A stretch of DNA of 18,682 nucleotides from CAYGTK01 sp964352775 (GTDB lineage Bacteria; Bacteroidota; Bacteroidia; Chitinophagales; CAIOSU01), in contig CAYGTK010000061.1 in the NCBI GenBank assembly GCA_964352775.1, positions 1 through 18,682 on the forward strand, given 5' to 3'. The position numbers and the translations under genes were made by a program. Below are positions 8,347-15,003 of this stretch, one piece after another. How positions within the stretch are numbered: the stretch's first letter is position 1; the number at the start of each line of letters is the position of its first letter. Under the pieces are notes generated by a model that was given only the letters and a program-made list of their open reading frames with translations, was not told the DNA's origin and ran no database searches.

Positions 8347-8375
8347 TTGATATATTCGAAAAAGGGCTACCTTTG
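8347..8375 (+). promoter_or_regulatory. Bacteroidota-type promoter of acpP-fabF
   Basis: TTG (8347-8349) and TACCTTTG (8368-8375) are separated by 18 bases. The second element matches TAnnTTTG exactly and the spacing is right for Bacteroidota sigma-ABfr-type promoters. Transcription would start roughly at 8380, giving a short leader before acpP. This is the clearest promoter in the window. Confidence 0.75.
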
Positions 8376-8393
8376 CGCAGCTAAACAAAAAAC

Positions 8394-8636
8394 ATGACCA
8401 TGTCAGATATTTCAGCAAAAGTTCAAAAGATCATAGTTGACAAGCTAGGTGTAGATGAAAGCGAGGTGACTCCAGAAGCAAGCTTTACTAATGATCTAGG
8501 AGCTGACTCTCTTGATACCGTGGAGCTTATCATGGAATTCGAAAAGGAGTTCAACATTTCTATTCCTGATGAGCAGGCAGAAACAATCACTACTGTAGGG
8601 CAAGCTATTGCTTACCTAGAAGAGCATATCAAGTAA
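8394..8636 (+). CDS. acpP: Acyl carrier protein
   Basis: ACP carries growing fatty acyl chains as thioesters on a 4'-phosphopantetheine arm. The attachment serine is Ser39 in GADSLDTVEL, and the small acidic four-helix protein (80 residues) is typical. The ATG at 8394 gives an MTMSDIS start; a second ATG at 8400 gives MSDIS, which matches the usual ACP N-terminus (78 residues) and may be the true start. There is no strong Shine-Dalgarno sequence to decide. The gene follows a strong TTG / TAnnTTTG promoter and precedes fabF by 13 bases, so the two form one operon feeding type II fatty acid synthesis. Confidence 0.97.
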   Translation: MTMSDISAKVQKIIVDKLGVDESEVTPEASFTNDLGADSLDTVELIMEFEKEFNISIPDEQAETITTVGQAIAYLEEHIK

Positions 8637-8649
8637 TAAGAATATCCTT

Positions 8650-9903
8650 ATGGCCTTTCCACGCGTAGTTGTTACGGGAATGGGGGCTATCACACCCATT
8701 GGCAATACTCTTGAGGAGTATTGGAAGGCTCTTATTGCCGGAACTAGCGGAGCAGCTAATATTACCCAATTTGATAGTACTCACTTTAAAACCAAATTTG
8801 CCTGCGAGGTAAAGGGTTTTGATGGTGTAGCATATTTTGGTCGGAAAGATGAAAGAAAGCTAGATAGATTCGCTCAATTTGCCATGGTAAGTGCAGATGA
8901 GGCCATTGCCGATTCTGGTATTGACCTTGAAACGGTAGATAAGGATAGAATAGGTGTTATCTGGGCATCGGGTATTGGTGGCATTGCCACCTTCGATGGA
9001 CAGATGAAAGAATTTTATCAAGGGGATGGAACGCCTCGTTTCAATCCTTTTTTTATTCCTAAAATGATAGCGGACATTGCAGCAGGGCAGATCTCCATAA
9101 AATATGGATTTCGTGGGCCTAATTTTGCTACTGTATCGGCTTGTGCTTCTTCAGCAAATGCTTTGATAGATGCTTTTCACTACATCCGCTTAGGTAAAGC
9201 GGACATGATAGTGGCAGGTGGTTCAGAAGCTGCAGTTTGTGAATCAGGTATAGGCGGTTTCAACGCCATGAAAGCCTTATCGCAGCGCAATGATGATCCT
9301 TCATCTGCTTCTCGTCCGTTCGACGCGAATAGAGATGGGTTCGTATTGGGAGAAGGTGGTGGAGGGTTGCTATTAGAAAGCTTAGATAGTGCTTTGGCTC
9401 GTGGAGCAAAAATATATGCCGAAGTAGTAGGTAGTGGATTAACCGCTGACGCTTATCATATGACAGCGCCACACCCAGAAGGGCTTGGTGCGGCCAATGT
9501 AATGAAGCAATGTATTGAAGAAGCAGGATTATCAGTGGATGCGATAGACTATGTGAACGTGCATGGTACATCTACACCACTAGGTGATATTGCAGAGACC
9601 AATGCTATTAAACGCGTGTTTGGTGATGCGGCATACCAACTAAACATTAGCAGTACTAAAAGTATGACGGGTCACCTTTTAGGCGCGGCTGGAGCTATTG
9701 AAGCTATTGCCTCAATTATGGCTGTTAAAAATGACATTGTACCTCCAACCATTAATCACTTTACTGATGATGAGGAGATAGATGCAAAGTTGAATTTGAC
9801 CTTCAATAAAGCAGAAGAGCGTACTGTGAATGCTGCTATCAGTAATACTTTTGGCTTTGGCGGGCACAATGCCTGTGTTGCCGTTAAAAAGTATGAAGCC
9901 TAA
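8650..9903 (+). CDS. fabF: Beta-ketoacyl-ACP synthase II
   Basis: FabF condenses malonyl-ACP with acyl-ACP during chain elongation. The 417-residue sequence has the full Cys-His-His set: Cys165 in VSACASSANA, His305 in NVHGTSTPLGD and His342 in MTGHLLGAAGA, with Lys337 in STKSMTGH. The gatekeeper-like glycine-rich end NTFGFGGHNA is intact. It is the second gene of the acpP operon. In many Bacteroidota the next gene is rnc, but here a minus-strand gene for a T9SS-exported protein ends directly on the fabF stop codon (overlap 9900-9903), leaving no terminator between them. Confidence 0.97.
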   Translation: MAFPRVVVTGMGAITPIGNTLEEYWKALIAGTSGAANITQFDSTHFKTKFACEVKGFDGVAYFGRKDERKLDRFAQFAMVSADEAIADSGIDLETVDKDRIGVIWASGIGGIATFDGQMKEFYQGDGTPRFNPFFIPKMIADIAAGQISIKYGFRGPNFATVSACASSANALIDAFHYIRLGKADMIVAGGSEAAVCESGIGGFNAMKALSQRNDDPSSASRPFDANRDGFVLGEGGGGLLLESLDSALARGAKIYAEVVGSGLTADAYHMTAPHPEGLGAANVMKQCIEEAGLSVDAIDYVNVHGTSTPLGDIAETNAIKRVFGDAAYQLNISSTKSMTGHLLGAAGAIEAIASIMAVKNDIVPPTINHFTDDEEIDAKLNLTFNKAEERTVNAAISNTFGFGGHNACVAVKKYEA

Positions 9904-10838
9904 GGCAGAACTACTAGCTGCTGTTCTATTGCTATTCCATCTTTAGTAAGTCCTTGTAGTAAGTAGGAGCCATTTGGTAGGTCTATATCTAACTCACTTA
10001 TTATTGTCTCTGTTTTGTAAATTGGTATTCCAATTACGTCGTAAATGCTAACATGATGAAGTCTTTCAGAGAAGTATATCTTCCCACTAACCAAGCTAGG
10101 GTTAGGATATACAGTTATCGTATTAACTCTTGAATTGGGCTCTAAACTGGTGATGGTTTCATCAACCACCCCAACAGCATCTAGATCGAACCCGCTACTT
10201 GGAAATGCTGTAGGCCAAGGGTCGTTTATTATTCCATCTCGGCTATCTCTTGTAGCATATTGGTCATCTATGCTTCCTACAACATCCGTTATACGAACAT
10301 AATGAACACTGTCAATTCCTATTTCCGCTAGATCAAATCCAGTTCCAGTAAGAGTTTTATGCATGCCAGCTAGGTTTCGTAGATCACTCTGCATCAACTC
10401 ACCAAATTCGTTTACCTGAATGCTCGTATCTGTATTTGATATAGCTGGAAAAGCAAAATAATCTACTCCGTTTTGGCTCACTTCCACTATAGCTAATTCA
10501 AAAAAGAACACTCCCGTACCTACGGAAAAACCATTCTCGAAAACAGCTATATCAACTCCTGGAAGATCATTTATAGGAGTGTTGAAATAGAAATGTGCTC
10601 TGTCTTTATCCCCTAAGCTTACCGTGCCTCCATTTGCTTCACCTATACCATTTGCAGCTACTCCGCTAGTGGCTTTACCCAAAGTAGTATCTGCAATATT
10701 TTGCCAGCCGCGTTCTATTCTTACTGAGTCTGCCCATTGAAAAATAGAAGGAGAATTCTTTGGTATGCCTTTATTGATCTGCGTGAAACCCCAAGATTGT
10801 ATCAATAATAAAAACATAAGGAGTGTTAGCCTTCTCAT
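9900..10838 (-). CDS. T9SS-exported surface protein with a beta-rich domain, cobalamin-riboswitch controlled
   Basis: This 312-residue protein has a signal peptide (about 1-19, ending WGFTQ), one large domain (about 25-226) and a type A T9SS sorting domain (about 240-312, starting ITVYPNP). The domain has repeated beta-type motifs: AVFENGF (98-104), VEVSQNGVDYFAFP (118-131), GTGFDLAEIG (165-174), VRITDVVG (181-188) and SSGFDLDAVGVV (214-225). I recognise this motif series from cell-surface proteins that often sit behind cobalamin riboswitches; a B12- or corrinoid-binding role is a sensible inference but not proven. The start overlaps the stop of the upstream gene by ATGA, so both are translated from the riboswitch-led mRNA. 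The C-terminus ends LVVLP, unlike the basic endings of the other two T9SS substrates here. Confidence 0.85.
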   Translation of the reverse strand: MRRLTLLMFLLLIQSWGFTQINKGIPKNSPSIFQWADSVRIERGWQNIADTTLGKATSGVAANGIGEANGGTVSLGDKDRAHFYFNTPINDLPGVDIAVFENGFSVGTGVFFFELAIVEVSQNGVDYFAFPAISNTDTSIQVNEFGELMQSDLRNLAGMHKTLTGTGFDLAEIGIDSVHYVRITDVVGSIDDQYATRDSRDGIINDPWPTAFPSSGFDLDAVGVVDETITSLEPNSRVNTITVYPNPSLVSGKIYFSERLHHVSIYDVIGIPIYKTETIISELDIDLPNGSYLLQGLTKDGIAIEQQLVVLP

Positions 10839-11962
10839 TGTTTTACTATTCTAGTGGTAAAAGCATCACCATTGCTAGTTAAACCAGCTAAAACATAGAT
10901 GCCCTTGGCGTATCTGCTCAGGTCTACTGTTTTGTTATTCCCTAACTTCTTCACTTCCCCTAAAGGAGTTATCAGGCTTAATCCAGAAATGGGGAGGTCT
11001 GTATTTAGGGTAAAGGTATTACTGGTTGGATTGGGGTAAGTCAAAACTGCGGTTTGTGAGCTTCTTACTTCGGCAGTATTAGTAATAGTTCTTCTGGCAT
11101 CCGCAGGTGTGTTAGGAAAGATCGCTGGAGGGAATCCTGTATACGAAAGTCCGTACCAAGTACCTGGCAATATTGTTTCGCCTATACCCGTATTAGCATA
11201 CCATAAGCCATTGTTATCTGCTGACCAAGTATTCCAAAAGTTAGGCATACCAGCTATTCCTTCATTTCCTTGATAGATCACATCATCTAAGAAGGTGTTT
11301 ACAGCAACTGTTAGGGAATCATCATCGGCTGCTATTGCTGTTAACATGTCACTAGCCGTAACGTTCCCGTCAAATAGATAGCCCCATGCGAAGGAATTGC
11401 CATTTAGAAAGTCGATGACTAATACGGATGTGTCGGCGCCAGTTCCTGTAAAGTAAGTCAGGTCATTAGTAGTAAATGCAACAGGGTTATTAACCGCTAC
11501 TGCTGTATCAGGAACTATCGCTGGATTGAAGTCAGTAAATGATAAGCCAAAATAGTCATTAGGGTATATAGCTGTACTCCCACCATTATTTACTCCCCAA
11601 CGTTGATTGCCGATAGTATCAGACCACACTCCCCAAAAGGAATTATTAGTGCCGTTCTTTCCGCCATAATTACCATAGCTAATGGAGTCGATAAAGCCAC
11701 CAGAGTAGATCACTTCCAAATTCTTATCGGCTATTGCGATCTGCGCTAAAGCATCATCGCCAACTATAGAATCAGTGAAAAGTATGCCCCAAATAAAGGC
11801 GGTAGGAGGGGCGAACATAGCTTGTTCTTGTAGGTCGATAATTAGGTAAGCAGTATCGTTGCCGATACCCACATACCAACGTACGTCATCGTATTGGTAG
11901 GTGTTGGCTAATAATGAGGGCGATAAAAGGAGAGCAAAGAAGAAATAGTAAAGCGTTTTCAT
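10835..11962 (-). CDS. T9SS-exported surface protein with an internally duplicated domain, cobalamin-riboswitch controlled
   Basis: The 375-residue protein starts with a signal peptide (MKTLYYFFFALLLSPSLLAN), which is why ATG 11962 is chosen over 11986. Two related copies of one domain follow, about 28-155 and 169-290. Copy 1 has YVGIGNDTAYLIIDL, AFIWGILF, WGVWSD and YFGLSFTDFNPAIVPDT; copy 2 has YFTGTGADTSVLVIDF, SFAWGYLFDG, WNTWSAD and WYGLSYTGFPPAIFPNT. A type A sorting domain (about 302-375, with LTYPNP and ending RIVKQ) directs T9SS export to the surface. I cannot name the repeated domain. It is the first gene after a cobalamin riboswitch, so it should be made when B12 is scarce. A surface cobalamin- or corrinoid-binding role is inferred from that control and from the partner gene. 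Confidence 0.85.
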   Translation of the reverse strand: MKTLYYFFFALLLSPSLLANTYQYDDVRWYVGIGNDTAYLIIDLQEQAMFAPPTAFIWGILFTDSIVGDDALAQIAIADKNLEVIYSGGFIDSISYGNYGGKNGTNNSFWGVWSDTIGNQRWGVNNGGSTAIYPNDYFGLSFTDFNPAIVPDTAVAVNNPVAFTTNDLTYFTGTGADTSVLVIDFLNGNSFAWGYLFDGNVTASDMLTAIAADDDSLTVAVNTFLDDVIYQGNEGIAGMPNFWNTWSADNNGLWYANTGIGETILPGTWYGLSYTGFPPAIFPNTPADARRTITNTAEVRSSQTAVLTYPNPTSNTFTLNTDLPISGLSLITPLGEVKKLGNNKTVDLSRYAKGIYVLAGLTSNGDAFTTRIVKQ

Positions 11963-12041
11963 TTCAATGAAATTTGAGGTTAACAAAATGCTTTACCGGA
12001 AATACAATACCTGATCGGTACCCATAGGGATGCCAAGCAAG

Positions 12042-12061
12042 CACTACTAAACCCGGTAGTG
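12042..12061 (-). other. Hairpin between cobalamin aptamer and first gene, with alternative pairing partner
   Basis: CACTAC (12042-12047) and GTAGTG (12056-12061) form a six-base-pair hairpin with an eight-base loop. The CCGGTA segment inside it (12053-12058 on the plus strand) is also the reverse complement of TACCGG at 11994-11999, so two structures exclude each other. This could be part of the riboswitch expression platform. No T-run follows, so transcription termination is not evident. Confidence 0.35.
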
Positions 12062-12079
12062 ATCAACTAAAATTCTCTT

Positions 12080-12262
12080 GGCAGGTCTCCTGACTTACAT
12101 CTGCTTTGGCCGCCTTCCCATTCCATGGAGATAGAACAGTGGCATATGGCTAAGCTCAGCACATTATTGTGCATGATGTTTACAGTTGCGGGTACAGCTC
12201 TAGATTCACACTAGATTCCCTTTTCACCGCATCCGTAGATGCGACACCAACAGGTTGCAAAT
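12080..12262 (-). promoter_or_regulatory. Cobalamin (AdoCbl-type) riboswitch
   Basis: Read on the minus strand, this 180-base element has the conserved core of the cobalamin aptamer in order: a perfect stem CGCATC/GATGCG (12243-12228), the AAAAGGGAAT segment, GCAACTGT, a peripheral hairpin GCACA/TGTGC (12172-12159), GCCACTG (12143-12137), GGGAAGGCGGCC, and the B12 box GTCAGGAGACCTGCC (12094-12080). Binding of coenzyme B12 normally represses the genes downstream. The downstream genes are two T9SS-exported surface proteins starting at 11962, about 118 bases from the B12 box. The long spacer shows no clear intrinsic terminator. Confidence 0.96.
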
Positions 12263-12265
12263 ATA
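12258..12265 (-). promoter_or_regulatory. Candidate -7 element at the 5' edge of the cobalamin riboswitch
   Basis: TATATTTG (12265-12258, minus strand) matches TAnnTTTG exactly and lies so that transcription would begin at the first bases of the aptamer. No good TTG is found at the usual distance upstream, so the -33 side is weak. It would let the two surface-protein genes be transcribed independently of the TolC gene that ends 26 bases upstream. Confidence 0.5.
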
Positions 12266-12290
12266 GAACTATGAGCTAGAAAGGAAAGGC

Positions 12291-13631
12291 TTACTCGGTA
12301 GTCAAGGTAATTGGCTTACCTAAATAGAAATTCAACACAGCTATACTGAAGATATAATCGTACTTCGCTTGAAGTAGGTTTATTTCTGAGTTGGTAAGGT
12401 TAGTTTTGGCGGTAGAGTAATCCAAGCTATTAGCAGCACCTAGGTTGAAACTACTTTCTATGTAGTTGTAGCGTGTTTTTAAGGCTCTAGTATTTTTACC
12501 AGAAGCCTTAAATGTGGCTAGTCTAGCTTTAGCATCGGCTTGAGCTTGATATACATCGTTCTTTAATTGGTTCTTGGTCTGTTCTTGCTGTAATTCTATG
12601 TTTCGGAAGTTAAGTCGGGCATTTTTTACAGCCGTATTTACTTGCCATCTATTAAAAATTGGGATGTTTAAACCAACACCTAAACCTTGGCTAAGGTTGA
12701 AACGATACTGTTCGCCTAAGGTTACATCCTGCCCAACAATGCCTGAAGCTAAGCTAGAGTGGTTGGTTCGCATGTTAGCGAAGAAGGAAAGCGTTGGGTA
12801 TCGTAGTCCTTTTGCTAACTCAATATCTCTATCAGCACTTCTTAGGTCAAATTCAGTTTGTTTGATCACGGGCTGGTTAAGTAGTGCCTCTTGATAGATC
12901 ACTTCCGAATTCAATATCTCTAAAGCATTCAAGTCTACTAGACTTAGGTTAGGGTCTTCTATCTGAAATTCTTCACTCGGATCTAATTGTAATAATAACA
13001 TTAAGCTCAAGCGATTAAGCGCAAGCGAATTTTGTACCTGTATCAGATTTAAGCTATCGGTAGCTAGCTGTGCTTCTACATCTAACACGTTTCCTTCTGG
13101 AATTGTACCCGCCTCAACAAGTACCGCGGTTTGATCAAGTTGCTCTAAGCTTAGTTTTACTTGTTCTAAAAGCGTTTTTTCTTGCTCTTTATTCATCAAC
13201 AATTGCAAATATGCAGAGGCAACTGATAGAGAAATGTTATTGATAACATCCTTAGTAGCAAATTGGCTAGAAGCTAGGTTTAACTGGTTTTGTTTTATCG
13301 TATTGATCTGACGTAAGCCGTTAAAAAGAGTAAGATTAGAGTTAAGGCCGAAACTGCTTGATTTTACCTGTTCTTCTACGAATTCGTTGGTTACTGGGTT
13401 AATTGACCTACCAAAGTTGATATTATATCCTGCTGATCCATTTAAGTCTGGCGCTAATGAAATTTTACTTTGGTTAAGGTTATTGCTGTTAACCTCTTCC
13501 TGTAACCTAGTCCTTTGTATGTCTAGGTTATTTTCTACTGCATGATTAATGCAGTCTTCTAATGTCCACACTTTTTGAGCAAAGGCAGATGTGCTGATAA
13601 GTAGACTAAAGAAAAATATAATGCGAACCAT
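12291..13631 (-). CDS. TolC family outer membrane efflux channel
   Basis: The 446-residue protein has a signal peptide (about 1-18, ending TSAFA before QKVW) and two outer-membrane-efflux-protein repeats. The first starts with WTLEDCINHAVENNLDIQ, the classic entry of the family, and contains GSAGYNINFGRSINP; the second has long helices with alternating Gln/Asn/Ala (about 330-420) that would build the periplasmic coiled-coil barrel. Such channels trimerise and join inner-membrane ABC, RND or MFS pumps through an adaptor protein. No adaptor or pump gene lies beside it, so the substrate is unknown. It ends about 30 bases before the cobalamin riboswitch on the same strand with no visible terminator; the riboswitch could therefore also receive read-through from this gene. 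Confidence 0.92.
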   Translation of the reverse strand: MVRIIFFFSLLISTSAFAQKVWTLEDCINHAVENNLDIQRTRLQEEVNSNNLNQSKISLAPDLNGSAGYNINFGRSINPVTNEFVEEQVKSSSFGLNSNLTLFNGLRQINTIKQNQLNLASSQFATKDVINNISLSVASAYLQLLMNKEQEKTLLEQVKLSLEQLDQTAVLVEAGTIPEGNVLDVEAQLATDSLNLIQVQNSLALNRLSLMLLLQLDPSEEFQIEDPNLSLVDLNALEILNSEVIYQEALLNQPVIKQTEFDLRSADRDIELAKGLRYPTLSFFANMRTNHSSLASGIVGQDVTLGEQYRFNLSQGLGVGLNIPIFNRWQVNTAVKNARLNFRNIELQQEQTKNQLKNDVYQAQADAKARLATFKASGKNTRALKTRYNYIESSFNLGAANSLDYSTAKTNLTNSEINLLQAKYDYIFSIAVLNFYLGKPITLTTE

Positions 13632-13769
13632 AGCTAGCTATTTTGAGGCTGTAAAAGTAAATTTTATTACACACCTTATTGATACTGTTGGACAGACCAT
13701 TTTATCTGATAGACGAATACAACATAAAAGGAGTAGTACAGTTTGCCGCTTATACCTTATTCTTGCAGT

Positions 13770-14234
13770 ATGAGCTTACTGACAGATAAGAATGCCTACT
13801 TTATGATGGAGGCCTATAAATTGGCTAAACGAGCATTTGAGAACGATGAAGTGCCTGTAGGGGCAGTTGTGGTTTTTAATGACAAAATAATAGGTCGAGG
13901 CTATAACCAAGTAGAACAACTACAAGATGCTACTGCCCATGCCGAGATGATAGCTATTACAGCAGCAAGTAATGCATTGGGTAGTAAGTATTTAGAAGAC
14001 TGTACCATCTATGTAACACTAGAACCTTGTAAGATGTGTGCCACAGCATTGTTCTGGAGTAAGGTAGGGAGCATACATTATGCTGCTAGCGATGAAAAAC
14101 AAGGCTTCTTTAAACTAGCCGAACATATCTTTAATTACGATGTGGAGATACAAAGCGGAACGATGGCACAAGAGTGTAGTGAGCTAGTAAAAGATTTCTT
14201 TAAAATAAAGCGCGATATTAGGCGATTGCTTTGA
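13770..14234 (+). CDS. tadA: tRNA-specific adenosine deaminase TadA
   Basis: TadA converts A34 to inosine in tRNA-Arg(ACG), allowing one tRNA to read several CGN codons. The zinc site is complete: His57 and Glu59 (proton shuttle) in ATAHAEM, Cys87 and Cys90 in TLEPCKMC. The N-terminal part MMEAYKLAKRAFENDEVPVGAVVV and the C-terminal helix ending FFKIKRDIRRLL match bacterial TadA; the 154-residue length is normal. I chose ATG 13770 (MSLLTDK) because an in-frame ATG at 13743 would add nine residues (MPLIPYSCS) with no family counterpart. Related guanine or cytosine deaminases share the fold, but the EVPVGAV segment and the C-terminal helix favour TadA. It diverges from the TolC gene across 138 bases. 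Confidence 0.94.
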   Translation: MSLLTDKNAYFMMEAYKLAKRAFENDEVPVGAVVVFNDKIIGRGYNQVEQLQDATAHAEMIAITAASNALGSKYLEDCTIYVTLEPCKMCATALFWSKVGSIHYAASDEKQGFFKLAEHIFNYDVEIQSGTMAQECSELVKDFFKIKRDIRRLL

Positions 14235-14258
14235 ACAAAACTGTATTAGCAAAGTTTC

Positions 14259-14266
14259 TATATTTG
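14259..14266 (+). promoter_or_regulatory. Candidate -7 element of the superoxide dismutase gene
   Basis: TATATTTG matches TAnnTTTG exactly, 39 bases before the SOD start. The nearest upstream TTG (14231-14233) is 25 bases away, longer than usual, so the promoter is only partly supported. Confidence 0.45.
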
Positions 14267-14305
14267 AAGAATTGATTAACAAACCAAACCAAAAACAACA
14301 TAATA

Positions 14306-14911
14306 ATGGCTTTTGAATTACCAGCATTACCATATGCAAAAGATGCTTTAGAACCACACGTTGATGCACGTACCATGGACATACACCACGGAAAACATCA
14401 TGCAGGATATACCAGTAAATTGAACGGTGCAATAGAAGGAACTGACTTGGAAGGAAAGTCTATTGAAGAACTGCTACAGCACGCTGGAAGTAATGGAGCA
14501 GTTCGTAACAATGGAGGTGGATACTTCAATCACGACCTTTTTTGGAAAGTAATGTCTCCAAATGGTGGTGGTAAACCATCAGGTGACTTGGGTGCAGCTA
14601 TCGACTCTACTTTTGGGTCTTATGATGCATTTAAAGAAGAATTTGCCAAAGCAGCAGCTACTCGTTTCGGATCAGGATGGGCGTGGCTTATCGTTGATGG
14701 CAATGGCAAACTACATGTTACTTCTACAGCTAACCAAGACAATAACTTGATGGATGTAGCTGACGTTAAAGGAACACCTATTTTAGGTCTTGATGTTTGG
14801 GAACATGCATACTACTTGAACTATCAAAACCGTCGTCCAGATTATATCTCTGCATTTTGGAATGTAGTGAACTGGGAAGAAGTAGCTAGCCGCTACGCAG
14901 CAGCAAAGTAA
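14306..14911 (+). CDS. sodA: Superoxide dismutase, Mn-type or cambialistic (Fe/Mn family)
   Basis: The enzyme disproportionates superoxide to oxygen and hydrogen peroxide in the cytoplasm. The 201-residue sequence has all four metal ligands: His27 (IHHGKHH), His75 (YFNHDLFW), Asp162 and His166 (LDVWEHAYYL). Two positions that help separate Mn from Fe enzymes favour Mn: Gly71, four residues before His75 (Fe enzymes have Gln here), and Gln143 in TANQDNN (the Mn-type glutamine). Bacteroidota enzymes of this family can be cambialistic, so metal use is not settled by sequence. There is no signal peptide. The gene has a TATATTTG promoter element upstream and a strong intrinsic terminator downstream, so it is probably transcribed alone. 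Confidence 0.96.
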   Translation: MAFELPALPYAKDALEPHVDARTMDIHHGKHHAGYTSKLNGAIEGTDLEGKSIEELLQHAGSNGAVRNNGGGYFNHDLFWKVMSPNGGGKPSGDLGAAIDSTFGSYDAFKEEFAKAAATRFGSGWAWLIVDGNGKLHVTSTANQDNNLMDVADVKGTPILGLDVWEHAYYLNYQNRRPDYISAFWNVVNWEEVASRYAAAK

Positions 14912-14939
14912 GCTACACTTCGGTATAATAAATTAGAAG

Positions 14940-14972
14940 GGCCGCTTCATTTGAGGTGGCCTTTTTTCTTTT
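14940..14972 (+). terminator. Rho-independent terminator of the superoxide dismutase gene
   Basis: A nine-base-pair stem (14940-14948 with 14953-14961, including two G-T wobbles and a GGCC/GGCC base) has a four-base loop ATTT. It is followed at once by six T, a C and four more T (14962-14972). It begins 28 bases after the SOD stop. On the minus strand no T-run follows, so it does not obviously serve the opposing esterase gene. Confidence 0.88.
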
Positions 14973-15003
14973 GATGGAAGGGTTAATTTCTTGATTGTGA
15001 ATT

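Noticed and set aside
9260..9571. A 103-codon minus-strand open frame inside fabF
   Set aside because: It lies antisense to the active-site region of fabF; its His/Leu-rich translation is a by-product of the opposing codons.
13591..13773. A 60-codon plus-strand open frame across the tolC 5' end and the intergenic region
   Set aside because: It overlaps the signal peptide coding region of the TolC protein and the tadA start, and shows no protein-like composition.
14184..14432. An 82-codon minus-strand open frame spanning the tadA-sod junction
   Set aside because: It is antisense to two well-supported genes and covers the SOD promoter element; no independent support was seen.
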